From assembly GCA_022790975.1 (NCBI GenBank), contig JAAVYF010000013.1, positions 56,748 through 120,747 on the forward strand: a DNA stretch of 64,000 nucleotides, read 5' to 3'. Made by a program: the position numbers and the translations under genes. The first letter of the stretch is position 1; each line of letters begins with the position of its first letter. Of this stretch, positions 50,136-60,104 are shown piece after piece. The notes beneath the pieces are model-generated. The model searched no databases. It saw nothing but the letters and a program-made list of their open reading frames with translations, and was not told the DNA's origin. This stretch comes from Clostridia bacterium. Its GTDB lineage: Bacteria > Bacillota > Clostridia > TANB77 > CAG-508.

Positions 50136-51440
50136 TTGAAAATGAAAAAAATTTGGAAATGGTTTCTTATTATTCCAATTTTTATTGGTATTACTTTTTC
50201 AATTTGGATTACTATGAAAGATAAAATTGGAGAAACAGAAGAATTAAAAAAACGAGATAACCTTTTTGGAAATGTAATGACAAAATCAGCAGAAGTAACT
50301 AAATTTTATACATATGGAACCTCTTTAAATATTGAAGGAAAAATTACAGGGATATCTAAAGATAATTACGAAGGAATTCGAATAATTGTTACAGATGGTA
50401 TTAATTATAATAAAGAATATAAAGCAAGTGTTTCTTTTGAAGAAACAACCTTAAATTTTTCTACAGGTTCAAAGATGAATGATTCAATAAATTTAGAAGA
50501 ATTACAAGCTAATAATAAATATTATATAAAAGTAAGATTAAAAGTTAATAATAGTAAATCTTATAAATATTATTTATTAGAAAACAAATCTGATTATGGA
50601 AATATTGAATATTATACCTTGACTAAAGAAGAAAAGAATAATAAAATCGATATAAAATTTGAAAAGGAAAATTACAATAATAAAGAATATGCTTATCTAG
50701 GATTGAAAGTAGAAGAATGTAGTTTACCAGAAGAAATTTTTGATATTGTAATTGATAGTGGACATGGAGGAACAGATAAAGGTAATACATCTGGTGGAGT
50801 TTCAGAAGCAGATTTAATGCTAGATTATGCTAAAAGCTTAAAATCATCTTTAGAAGCTAAAGGATACAAAGTAAAATTAACAAGAGATGATGAGAATTCT
50901 TCTATGTATACATATTATAATATGTATGATGAAGATGGAAGAATAACTGTAGCTTGTAAAACAAAAGCAAAATTTATGATTTCATTACATACAAATGATA
51001 GTAATGCATCTGGAGTAGAAATTTATGCTCCAAATAATTGTGATTTAGAAATTGCTAAAAATATTGCAAGTAAAATTTGTGAAAATAGTAATTTAAGCTA
51101 TTCAACATATAATAGTTATAAAGTACAAGATGGTGTTTATATTAGAAATTTTAAAACTTATGATATAACAAAGCGTTCAGAAAGCTTATCAGCTAAAGGT
51201 ATAGAACCATATTTAATAACTACTAGTACACCATATTTATATACAATAAGAGAAGTTGGTGGAATTGCGACAAATGCTTATGTTGATGGAAGAGATAAAA
51301 ATTATTCTGCTAATAAGTATTATAATTCAAATCAGGGTATTGAATGTTATCAAGTATCTGTGGGAAATATAAAAAGCGATTTAGAAATACTTAAAAATGA
51401 GAAAGAAGCAATAATAAATGCAATAGCATCTGTTTTTTAA
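50136..51440 (+). CDS. N-acetylmuramoyl-L-alanine amidase, membrane-anchored
   Basis: The 434-residue protein has an anchor (residues 5-27, IWKWFLIIPIFIGITFSIWI), a beta domain about residues 50-190, and an amidase_3 domain about 200-434: FDIVIDSGHGGTDKGNTSGG with the zinc His, SEADLMLDYAKSL (Glu), ARFMISLHTNDS-type (KFMISLHTNDSNASGVEIY) and REVGGIATNAY with the catalytic Glu. It cleaves the peptide side chain from the glycan, in division or sporulation. TTG 50136 is behind AAAGGATTAAAA; ATG 50142 is an alternative. Confidence 0.85.
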   Translation: MKMKKIWKWFLIIPIFIGITFSIWITMKDKIGETEELKKRDNLFGNVMTKSAEVTKFYTYGTSLNIEGKITGISKDNYEGIRIIVTDGINYNKEYKASVSFEETTLNFSTGSKMNDSINLEELQANNKYYIKVRLKVNNSKSYKYYLLENKSDYGNIEYYTLTKEEKNNKIDIKFEKENYNNKEYAYLGLKVEECSLPEEIFDIVIDSGHGGTDKGNTSGGVSEADLMLDYAKSLKSSLEAKGYKVKLTRDDENSSMYTYYNMYDEDGRITVACKTKAKFMISLHTNDSNASGVEIYAPNNCDLEIAKNIASKICENSNLSYSTYNSYKVQDGVYIRNFKTYDITKRSESLSAKGIEPYLITTSTPYLYTIREVGGIATNAYVDGRDKNYSANKYYNSNQGIECYQVSVGNIKSDLEILKNEKEAIINAIASVF

Positions 51441-51511
51441 ATTTTAAATATTAGAAGGATTTAAATATAGATTTGTATTTAAAAATAAAACAACTAAAGA
51501 ATGGAGAAAAT

Positions 51512-54500
51512 ATGGAAGAATTAATTAATTATATAAAGAAGACATTTGATGAACCAACCCTTAAAATAATAAATTTTATGGAAAATGCGAGTCTTCTTGT
51601 ATCTGAAATGAAAGTAGATCAAGTAAAAGATGGAGATAGAGTAATAAATAGACCATCACTTAATATAATAGAAACCTCGTATTTAAGACTATGTGATGAT
51701 AATATAGAATTTAAACATAATTTGATGGGAGAAATTTTCCTTCATTATTTAGGATATATATTACGTGATGCATGTGCAAATTGGAGATTAGATATAAATA
51801 GATTAAAACAAGATTTGGAAGGAAAATGCAGTTATTGTAATATACAATTAAAAAATTGCCCAATGAAGGTTTTAGCTTATATAAAAAAATGTGCTAAAGA
51901 TGAAAAAATAAATGAAGAGGCATTATTTAGTAAATTAATGAATACATTTTCTAGATATCCAGTAAATGAAGTAGAGGAAAATAACATTGCAGAAAAGATT
52001 TTGTATTTATGTAATAACCCAATTGATATTAAGGGGGCAGAGTTCTTATTAGATACAGATAGTGTTAGAATTATAAAAGAAGAATATGGAAAAATTGATT
52101 ATAAAACTATTGACTTTGAAGTAAAAAATGTTTCTCTTATAAATAATTTATATGATTATTTTGAAAATGATGGAGGGATTTTAAAATCTATTGATATTTC
52201 TAATCCTAAATTATCAAATAATTATTCATATATGTTTGAAAATTCGCCAGATGAACTTGCAGTGTACATTAAATATCTTTGTGAAGCACAAAAAGTTGAC
52301 TATTATAATGTGTTTTTAAAAATTTATACAAAGCTTGGAAATTTTGAAAACATTTCAAAACTTGCATATTATAAAGAATTTGTTAGAAAAGTTGATTCTT
52401 CATTGGAAAATAGTATGATATTAAAACAAGATTTAAAAGAAGTTTTAACTTATATTAGAAATTATGATAATAAAATTAAATTGCCTTACATAAAATTTGA
52501 TTTTTTAATATATACAAAAAATTCAGGTCTTGTTGATAATATGGTAGGAATTTTAAATAGATATTGTAGAACTTATAATTATTTATCAAATAAAAATGTT
52601 ATTTACATTGATACAGAATTGTTTATAATGAGAGCAAAAGATAGTTATGATGTTATTTTACAGTTAGATAAATTATATCTAGATTATGACTTTTTAGTAT
52701 TTGGTAATTTAGATAAAGCAGTTAATATCAATGAATATCGTTTAGATACATTTTTATCAATAATTCCAAAATACTATAATAGAAATAGAAGGTCTATTAC
52801 AATTTTTAGTGGAGAAAAAGATGTTGTTCAAAAAATGCTTCAAAAATATGATAAAGTTCAAAAAATGTTTACACATGTAATAGATGTAGAGGCATTAGAA
52901 GTAGAAGCTATAAAAGAAAAAGTATATAATAGATTACAAAGAATAGGAGTTATTGAAAATGATGCTAAAGTTAAAATAGATGAATATATTGAAAAGCATT
53001 ATCAAAAAGGAACTCAAAATGAATCAGATTTTATAGACAAAATCTATGAAGATGTTATATATAGTAAATATAAAGATATTTCTAATGATGATGAAATTAG
53101 TGCTAGTAATTTGCCAGCTTTAGAAGAAAATGTAAAGCTTGAAGAAGCATTAAAAAAACTAGATGGGTTAGTTCGGTTTAAGTGAAGTTAAGCAAAGAAT
53201 TAATGAAATTATGAAATATTTGGAATTTCAGAAAAAAATTGGTGAAGAAAAAAATATCAATTGTAATATGGTATTTAAAGGTAATACTGGTACTGGAAAA
53301 ACAACAATGACTAAAATTATGGCTGAAATTTTATGCAGTATGGGTGTTATAAAATCTAATAAAATTATTGAAGTTACAGGAAAAGATTTAATAGGAAGCC
53401 ATTTAGGAGAAACTGCTCCAAAAACACAAAAGATTATAAATTCAGCAATTCGGAGGAATTTTAGTAATAGATGAAGCTCATACAATAGCAACAAGTAAAG
53501 GAAATGCTGATTATCCAGCAGAAGCTGTTGCAACTTTGTGTGATAATATGGATAGATATAAAGATAAACTTATTGTTATTTTTGCTGGTTCTTCAAAAGA
53601 AATTAATGTTTTCTTTTCTAAATATACAGGTTTATCATCAAGAATTGGATTTGAAATTGAGTTTGAAGATTTTTCAAGTAAAGATCTTATGACTATATTC
53701 AACAATAAATTAAACGAAAAGAAATATGATATAGAAGAAGTAGCAAGTAATCGTATAAGAAAAAATATTGAAAAAGCAAAAATTGCAAGAAGCTTTGGAA
53801 ATGCAAGATATATAGATGATATTTTTGAAAAATTAATTTTAGCACATGCAACAAATTTAGCAACTGATGATAATTTAAAAATGATTACTCTTAATGATGT
53901 AGAAAACATGGAAAAATCAGATGTTCTAAAAGATATTACAATTGATGATACATTAAAAGATTTAAATTCATTAATTGGATTAAAAGATATAAAAAATGTT
54001 ATAGATGGATTTGTTTCAGTACTTGAGTTTAATAAAAAATTAAGTAGAAAAACAGATTTTAATATGCATATGATTTTTAAAGGAAATGCTGGAACAGGTA
54101 AAACTACAGTTGCTAGACTTATAGCTAATATTTATTATAGTTTGGGGTATATTAGAAAAAATAAGGTAGTAGAAGTTCAATCTCAAGACTTAATTGCAGA
54201 ATGGCTTGGACAAACAGGTCCAAAAACACAAGCTGTTATAGATTCAGCATTAGATGGTGTTTTGTTTATTGATGAGGCATATTCATTAATGGAACATAGA
54301 GGTTCAAATGCAAGTTATACAGCAGAAGCAATAGCAACACTTTTAAAGGCTATGGAAGATTATAAAGGAAGGCTAATTGTTATTTTTGCTGGTTATACAG
54401 AAGAGATGATGCAATTTAGAGATTTAAATCCAGGACTAAAATCAAGAATTGGATTTGAACTTACATTTAATGATTATGATTTAGATGAGTTAGTTCAAAT

Positions 54501-54762
54501 ATTTGAAAAGAAAGTAAAAGACCAAGAATTAGAAGTAGATAAAAAAGCTATTGCTAAGGCTAAAAAGATTTTAGAAGATGCTAAAAAGATTGAAAACTTT
54601 GGTAATGGTAGATTTGTAGATAATATGGTTCAACGTGTAATTATTGAACATGCAAAAAGAATGAAAAATGAAGAAAATTTAGAGGTATTAAGATTAATAA
54701 CAGAAGAAGATATTTCAGAAGAAATAAAAGCTGAAAGGTCTAAAAATAAAATAGGTTTTTAA
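51512..54762 (+). CDS. Double AAA+ protein (CbxX/CfqX type), two +1 shifts at CGG
   Basis: Read with two +1 shifts this is one 1082-residue protein. Residues 1-554 are a large helical N-terminal region with a small Cys cluster (CSYCNIQLKNCPM, near residue 110). CGG 53174-53176 opens AAA domain 1 with DGLV-GLSEVKQ; Walker A GNTGTGKTT is at about 590-598. CGG 53451-53453 lies in its Walker B: NSAI-GGILVIDEAH. AAA domain 2 (about 815-1082) is in the same final frame: LNSLIGLKDIK, GNAGTGKTT, DGVLFIDEAY, GLKSRIGFELTF. Domain 2 shows the expected sequence of domain 1 without any shift, so the joins are certain in length and frame. ATG 51512 follows ATGGAGAAAAT. Similar proteins are unfoldase-like scaffolds; partner unknown. 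Confidence 0.85.
53174..53176 (+). other. CGG +1 recoding site 8 (GTT-CGG-T)
   Basis: In-frame codon 555 of the AAA+ gene. Skipping the C restores LVGLSEVKQ, the conserved start of CbxX-type AAA domains (LxGLxxVK). Zero frame stops two codons on. Confidence 0.85.
53451..53453 (+). other. CGG +1 recoding site 9 (ATT-CGG-A)
   Basis: In frame only after the shift at 53174. Skipping the C restores GGILVIDEAH, the Walker B motif; the second AAA domain of the same protein has DGVLFIDEAY at the same place and the same length. Confidence 0.85.
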
Positions 54763-54942
54763 AATATAAGTTTATTTAAAAGTTCTTATTTAAAATATTT
54801 TTAAATTGATAAGATAACATTTAAGTATAGAATTTGATAGTAACATTTAACTTAATATATAAATGTTTTTTTATAATTTTAATTAAAATTTATGATTAAG
54901 AATTTTAGAATATATAATTAATTGGAAATGGAGAGATGATAT

Positions 54943-55773
54943 TTGGAAAATATAATGCCTAAGGTTAGCTCAAAATTAGAACAAACAATTAATTTTGAGA
55001 AATACATTAATAAATATAAAAAATTAGAAATACAGTTTTTTAAAGATGAAAAAGAAGGTCAAATTTATTTTGATTTTGAAGATACAGTAAGAGATTTTAT
55101 AAATAAATTCGATTTTAATGAAGTTACAATTCACCCACCTTTAGAAAACTTCGAACTAGAATATATTTTGTTTAGAGATAAAGAAAGCTTTTTAAAAAAT
55201 GTTAGAAAAGCTGTAGAATTATCTAATGAATTTAAAATAAAAATAAATTTACTTTGGCATGCTCGTTGGAATTTAGAATTTTTAAAATATGCAATAACTC
55301 CTTATATAAAAGAAGCTTTAAATATAATTGGAGATAGTAATGTAAATATTTTATTAGAAAATTCTACTCTTACTTTAGATAGAAAATCTATAAGTGTTTT
55401 GGAATATTGTGATTATATAAATAGTCCTAAAGTTAAATTCTGTTTAGATATTTGTCATGTTTATTGTCATGCTAATATGTATAAAACAGATATTAATACA
55501 TGCGTGTCAGAATTGATTGATAAAGAAAAACTAAAAAAGCATTTGTATCAAGTTCATTTTTCATATACAGCAAATAATGATGGATATATTGATAAAACAA
55601 CTCATGGAATTGTTCATCCAAATTTAGAACTTGTAAAAAAAGATGTTCAGCTTTTAAAAGAACTTGGAACTGATGAAAATGTAATTTTTGTTACAGAAAT
55701 AGGAGAAAAAGATTATATAAATAGACCAGACCAAGTTAGAGAAATTGAATTTTTGGAACAAACTAAATTTTAG
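54943..55773 (+). CDS. Xylose-isomerase-like TIM barrel protein
   Basis: The 276-residue protein has the AP-endonuclease 2/sugar epimerase layout: DFNEVTIHPPL, NLLWHARWNLEFLKYAI, NILLENSTLTLDRKS (Glu ligand), KFCLDICHVYCHANMY (Asp and His ligands), LYQVHFSYTANNDGYID and FVTEIGEKDYINRPDQVREI (last Glu). These are metal-ligand positions of the family. TTG 54943 follows GGAGAGATGATA; ATG 54955 is an alternative. Substrate unknown. Confidence 0.7.
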   Translation: MENIMPKVSSKLEQTINFEKYINKYKKLEIQFFKDEKEGQIYFDFEDTVRDFINKFDFNEVTIHPPLENFELEYILFRDKESFLKNVRKAVELSNEFKIKINLLWHARWNLEFLKYAITPYIKEALNIIGDSNVNILLENSTLTLDRKSISVLEYCDYINSPKVKFCLDICHVYCHANMYKTDINTCVSELIDKEKLKKHLYQVHFSYTANNDGYIDKTTHGIVHPNLELVKKDVQLLKELGTDENVIFVTEIGEKDYINRPDQVREIEFLEQTKF

Positions 55774-55862
55774 AGAGTTTGTGAAAATTATATGAAAACA
55801 ATTGAAATTTAGCAATAATTATTATATTATAATACAAAATTTTAAAAAGTGAGGAAATAAAA

Positions 55863-56786
55863 ATGGGAAAAGTATTAGTTTTTGGTCATAAAAATCCAGA
55901 TACAGATTCAATTACATCTAGTTTAGTTATTGCAAATCTTGAAAGAAAATTAGGAAATAATGATGTAGAAGCTTGTAGATTAGGAAATGTTAATAAAGAA
56001 ACAGAGTATGTATTAAATTATTTAAAATTAGAAGCACCTACATTAATAAATGATGTAGAAGATGGAACAGAGGTTATTTTAGTTGACCATAATTCTCCAG
56101 AAGAAACAGTTTCAAATATAAATAATGCAAAAATATTAAAAATTGTAGACCATCATAGATTATGTGGTTTAGTTACAGATACACCATTATATTTTAGAGC
56201 AGAACCTGTTGGATGTACAGGTACTATTATGTATAAATTATATAAAGAAAATGGTATAGAAATTGATAAAAAAATAGCAACATTAATGGTTTCTGCTATA
56301 ATTTCTGACACATTACTTTTTAAATCACCAACTTGTACAGAATTAGATAAAAAAGTTGGAATAGAACTTTCTAGAATAGCAGAAATAGATTTAGAAAAAT
56401 ATGGAATGGAGATGTTAAAAGCTGGTACAGATTTAAGCTCTTTTTCTATAGATGAAATATTAAATTTAGATGCTAAAGAAACACTATTAAAAAGTGTAAA
56501 AACAGTAATAAATCAAGTAAATACAGCGTCAATTCCAGAAGTTATGAAAATGAAAGATGATTTAGAAAGAGGAATGAATAAAATTATAAATGAAAAAGGT
56601 TTAGATTTATTTGTTTTATTAATTACAGATATTGTAAATAGTAATTCACAAGTAATAGCTTTAGGGAAGAATGCAGATTTAGTTGAAAAATCATATGGAG
56701 TTAAATTAGAAGATAATACAGCTTTATTGAAAGGTGTTGTTTCAAGGAAGAAACAAGTTATTCCTATAATGACTGAGAATGCTTAG
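55863..56786 (+). CDS. ppaC: Manganese-dependent inorganic pyrophosphatase
   Basis: The 307-residue DHH enzyme has VFGHKNPDTDSITSSLVIAN (His, Asp ligands), ILVDHNSPEETV, IVDHHRLCGLVTDTP (DHH) and the C-terminal SRKKQVIPIM (SRKKQ substrate loop). It is a full-length family II PPase, cytosolic. RBS AGTGAGGAAATAAAA. Confidence 0.95.
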   Translation: MGKVLVFGHKNPDTDSITSSLVIANLERKLGNNDVEACRLGNVNKETEYVLNYLKLEAPTLINDVEDGTEVILVDHNSPEETVSNINNAKILKIVDHHRLCGLVTDTPLYFRAEPVGCTGTIMYKLYKENGIEIDKKIATLMVSAIISDTLLFKSPTCTELDKKVGIELSRIAEIDLEKYGMEMLKAGTDLSSFSIDEILNLDAKETLLKSVKTVINQVNTASIPEVMKMKDDLERGMNKIINEKGLDLFVLLITDIVNSNSQVIALGKNADLVEKSYGVKLEDNTALLKGVVSRKKQVIPIMTENA

Positions 56787-56807
56787 AATATATGTTATAA
56801 ATTATAT

Positions 56808-56846
56808 AAGATATAAAAAAATAGAAATTTGTATAAAGTTTCTATT
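56808..56846 (+). terminator. Terminator after ppaC
   Basis: AAAAAATAGAAA pairs with TTTCTATTTTTTT across a loop of about 11 nt. Confidence 0.75.
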
Positions 56847-57008
56847 TTTTTATGTTGCTTTTTGCTTGAGTAATTATATAGGTTTTAATTATTGTGGATA
56901 GATAATTATTAAAGATTTTTGCTAATTTATAATTAATTTTATGATTTATTTTAAGTATGAATTAAAGGGTAATGAAGAGTATAGTATATAATAGATAGGA
57001 TATTTAAA

Positions 57009-57180
57009 ACATCTGACGGGAGCGAGAGGATCGCTTGTATCTTATATACTTTTTCTACTCCTTGCTGTCGTCCTTGCTAAAGCAAGCACTCCATTCGCCC
57101 TTCGGTTGGTCGCTGCGCGTCGTACGAAAAAGTATATACAATACAATAATAGCGAGGCACTCGCTTCTGTCAGACGTTCT
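57009..57180. repeat. GC-rich palindromic intergenic element (about 170 bp)
   Basis: The outer arms are inverted: CTGACGGGAGCGAG (57013-57026) with CTCGCTTCTGTCAG (57159-57172), then TATATACTTTTT with AAAAAGTATATA nearer the centre. The middle is GC-rich with small dyads (TTGCTAAAGCAAG, GCGCGTCGTACG). The element is unlike the flanking AT-rich DNA and is likely a repeated or mobile palindromic unit. The 56847-57008 and 57181-57573 flanks show no gene; the latter has weak hairpins only. Confidence 0.65.
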
Positions 57181-57573
57181 AAATTCTCTAAGTTATTTTA
57201 ATTTTATTTTATACAAAAACCAAAAATAACTTAGCTAAAAAAATAGGATAACACAGAATGTATTAATAATAAATAAGTTGAAAAATATTCTTTATAGATG
57301 GTAAAATTAAATTACCATTTTAAGAAAAAGAAGAAGACACATAATTAAAATTTATAATACAATGTTGGTCACAAAACTAACATTGAAAGCAGGAATTAAT
57401 TATATGTCAAGATAATAATAACACAAAAAATAGAAAATCTAAAACTAAAATTTAAAATTCATTGCTTTTAATTATTATCAATGATATAATTCTAATACCA
57501 AAAAAATTCTTAGGGAATTAATATATTGAAATTTTGTAATAAAGCTGAAATAATAGAAAAGAGATGAAATTAA

Positions 57574-58071
57574 ATGAAATTACATATAGTTTTAGTTGAA
57601 CCTGAAATTCCTCAAAATACTGGGAATATTTCTCGTACATGTGCTATTTTAGGAGCAAAACTTCATTTAGTATATCCACTTGGTTTTCAAATTAATGAAA
57701 AAACAGTACAAAGATCAGGACTTGATTATTGGGATAAACTAGCAATTGAAGAACATGACAGTTTTGATAAATTTTTACAAAAATATAAACCAGAAGAACA
57801 TAATATGTTTTTTGCTACAACAAAAGCCAAACATGTATATTCTGATATAAATTATAATAGAATGGATGAAGTATTTTTAGTGTTTGGAAAAGAAACAAAA
57901 GGACTTCCAGAAGAAATATTACTAAAATATATAGATAAAACAATTAGAATTCCAATGCGTGAAACTCTTCGTTCCCTAAATCTTTCAAATTCAGTTGCAA
58001 TAATTGCATACGAAGTAGAACGTCAAAATAATTTTGAGAAATTGGAAGGAATTTCATCATATTTTGATTGA
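57574..58071 (+). CDS. trmL: tRNA (cytidine(34)-2'-O)-methyltransferase
   Basis: The 165-residue SPOUT enzyme begins MKLHIVLVEPEIPQNTGNIS then RTCAILGAKLHLVYPLGF, has VFLVFGKETKGLPEEIL and ends with the knot IRIPMRETLRSLNLSNSVAI. It methylates the wobble ribose of leucine tRNAs. Length fits the family (155-165). RBS AAAGAGATGAAA. Confidence 0.9.
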   Translation: MKLHIVLVEPEIPQNTGNISRTCAILGAKLHLVYPLGFQINEKTVQRSGLDYWDKLAIEEHDSFDKFLQKYKPEEHNMFFATTKAKHVYSDINYNRMDEVFLVFGKETKGLPEEILLKYIDKTIRIPMRETLRSLNLSNSVAIIAYEVERQNNFEKLEGISSYFD

Positions 58072-58181
58072 AATTTAAAATAATAAAAGTAAACAAATGA
58101 ATTAGAATATATCAAAAATAGAAAAAGAAAGGAATTAATTAATAGATTAATATTTCTATATAATTAATTAAATAAGAAATT

Positions 58182-59057
58182 ATGAAAATAAAATATTTTT
58201 TAGTTATTATGTTATTAGTTATGATGTTAGTTTCACTAACTGCTTGTGATTCAGATTCAGATAAAGAAAAAAATGATACAGATGATACTTTAGGATATCT
58301 TACTTCAAGAGAAGATAATAGAAAAGAAAACAAAAATGAAGCAAACCCAGATACTTCAGATAATGAAAATAATAATATAGAAAATACATCTGATGCAACA
58401 AAATTTTTAAAACAAGTAAAATCTTTAAGTTCTTCAGATGCATTAGCTAATGCCGAAAAACAAATGGCAGAGCCAGAAAATGGAGATACAATTGCAATTT
58501 TTCATATAAAAGATTATGGAGATATTACTGTTAAACTTTTTGAAGATGTTGCTCCAAAAGCATGTGAAAATTTTATAAAACATGCCAAAGATGGTTATTA
58601 TGATGGTGTTATATTTCATAGGGTTATAAATGAATTTATGATACAAGGAGGAGATCCAGAAGGTACTGGATATGGAGGCGAAAGTATATGGAAAAAAGGC
58701 TTTTCAGAAGAGTTAAATGCATCTATTTTACCATATAAAGGCTCTTTATGTATGGCAAGTGGTGGTACTGGAACAAGTAGTCTTGGAAGTCAATTTTTTA
58801 TAACTCAAGCTAATTATAATTCTTATATAACAGATTATTTAAAAAGATATGGAATTTCAAATTTGGAAGAGTCATATAAAAAATATGGAGGTGCTTTAGC
58901 AGATTTAGTTGGATATGGACAATATACAACATTCGGGCAAGTAATAGATGGAATGGATGTAGTAGATAAAATTGCTAGTGTTTCAACAAATTCCAAAGAT
59001 AAACCTCTTGAAGATGTAATAATTTCAAACATAGAAGTAACAACATATTCAGAATAA
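58182..59057 (+). CDS. Cyclophilin-type peptidyl-prolyl isomerase lipoprotein
   Basis: The 291-residue protein has a lipoprotein signal with lipobox LTAC (Cys at residue 22), then a Ser/Asp/Asn-rich linker to about residue 80. The cyclophilin domain (about 100-285) has VTVKLFEDVAP-type DITVKLFEDVAPKACENF, VIFHRVINEFMIQGGDPEGT, GSLCMASGGTGTSSLGSQFF and QYTTFGQVIDGMDVVDKI. It acts outside the membrane on secreted proteins. A 30-residue loop (NSYITDYLKRYGISNLEE) is inserted relative to small cyclophilins. Confidence 0.85.
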   Translation: MKIKYFLVIMLLVMMLVSLTACDSDSDKEKNDTDDTLGYLTSREDNRKENKNEANPDTSDNENNNIENTSDATKFLKQVKSLSSSDALANAEKQMAEPENGDTIAIFHIKDYGDITVKLFEDVAPKACENFIKHAKDGYYDGVIFHRVINEFMIQGGDPEGTGYGGESIWKKGFSEELNASILPYKGSLCMASGGTGTSSLGSQFFITQANYNSYITDYLKRYGISNLEESYKKYGGALADLVGYGQYTTFGQVIDGMDVVDKIASVSTNSKDKPLEDVIISNIEVTTYSE

Positions 59058-59093
59058 ACAAAAGAATCTTATATAAAAACGTGAGGAGTAAAT

Positions 59094-60089
59094 ATGATTG
59101 TAATAAAAATACTATTATGGATATTTATTATACCATTTTTATTAGGAAAATATTTAGAGAAACAAGAAGACAATAAAATATTATATACATGGTGTTTGGG
59201 ATATGTTATGGAAATGGCAGTATTTTTTATAGTTGCAATTCCAATGATATTAACAAGAGCTGAATTTAAAGCATTACGAAATTTTTATTTTTTGATTATT
59301 TTAATTTTATCTATATTGTCTGTGATTTTAAATAGAGAAAAATTTAAAAATATTATAAATTTTAAAATGCCAAAAATTTCTTTTTTTAAAGTTTTGGCAA
59401 TATTTCTTGTAGTTTTACAAGTATTTATAAAATATAATTTTGCTGCTATAAATAATGATGACTCAAGCTTTGTTGTTTTATCAACCAAAATGATAGAAGA
59501 TGGAAATATGTATCATTCTGGTCCAAATACAGAATTAAATTCTAGAAGAGCATTAGCTCCAATTTCTGCATACTATTCGGTATTATCAGAGTATTTAGGA
59601 ATACATGTAGCAATAGTAACTCATACTATAATGCCTATGGTATTTATGATATTTGGAAATTTAATTTATTATTATTTTGGAAAAGCATTATTTAATAAAA
59701 ATGAAGATTCACCATATATATTTCTTATATTTATGACAGTATTAAATTTTTACTATTTTCATTTAATAGGAGCTGGAGCTTATTATTTAAAATTTACTTG
59801 GTTTGGAAGAGTAATAATAAGTGCAATGTTACTGCCTTTATTGTGGAAAATTTCATTAGATGCAATGAATAAAGATAAAAATTATATTATTGATTGGTTA
59901 ACTATTTTAGCAATTGTTTTAGCGTCTTGTTTAGGCTCTGAAATGGCACTTGCAATAGTTTCAATTCCACTTATAGTTTTAGCTACTATTGCATCAATTA
60001 GAAATAAAAATATTTCGTATTTTGTAAAGTCATTGTTATGCGTAATTCCATGTGTAATTATTGGAATAATTTATTTAAAAATACAATAA
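59094..60089 (+). CDS. DUF6077-type membrane protein, N-terminal part (in-frame stop)
   Basis: The 331-residue part has about eight membrane segments (MIVIKILLWIFIIPFLLGKY, IFLVVLQVFIKYNFAAINND) with a conserved-looking NNDDSSFVVLSTKMIEDGNM, like GT-C membrane enzymes of the DUF6077 type. It stops at TAA 60087-60089, and the next gene starts at 60105 in the same frame with only five codons between. Together they make about 610 residues, the usual size. Either a nonsense mutation split the gene, or the two parts are made separately and work together. Confidence 0.65.
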   Translation: MIVIKILLWIFIIPFLLGKYLEKQEDNKILYTWCLGYVMEMAVFFIVAIPMILTRAEFKALRNFYFLIILILSILSVILNREKFKNIINFKMPKISFFKVLAIFLVVLQVFIKYNFAAINNDDSSFVVLSTKMIEDGNMYHSGPNTELNSRRALAPISAYYSVLSEYLGIHVAIVTHTIMPMVFMIFGNLIYYYFGKALFNKNEDSPYIFLIFMTVLNFYYFHLIGAGAYYLKFTWFGRVIISAMLLPLLWKISLDAMNKDKNYIIDWLTILAIVLASCLGSEMALAIVSIPLIVLATIASIRNKNISYFVKSLLCVIPCVIIGIIYLKIQ

Positions 60090-60104
60090 ATAAAGGAAAA
60101 TAAT

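Noticed and set aside
993..53453. CGG reassigned to another amino acid such as Gln or Trp, as known in other bacteria
   Set aside because: The frame changes at every site. A simple reassignment would keep the frame, and the zero frame hits stops within a few codons at each site.
993..53453. Nine independent pseudogene mutations or homopolymer errors
   Set aside because: Every break is the same codon in the same phase and before Gly, none is in a long homopolymer, and no other conserved gene in the window has an indel. A systematic artefact cannot be fully excluded without reads.
57035..57229. A 64-codon frame in the GC-rich palindromic unit
   Set aside because: It runs through inverted repeats, has no start signal and a protein pattern unlike any gene here.
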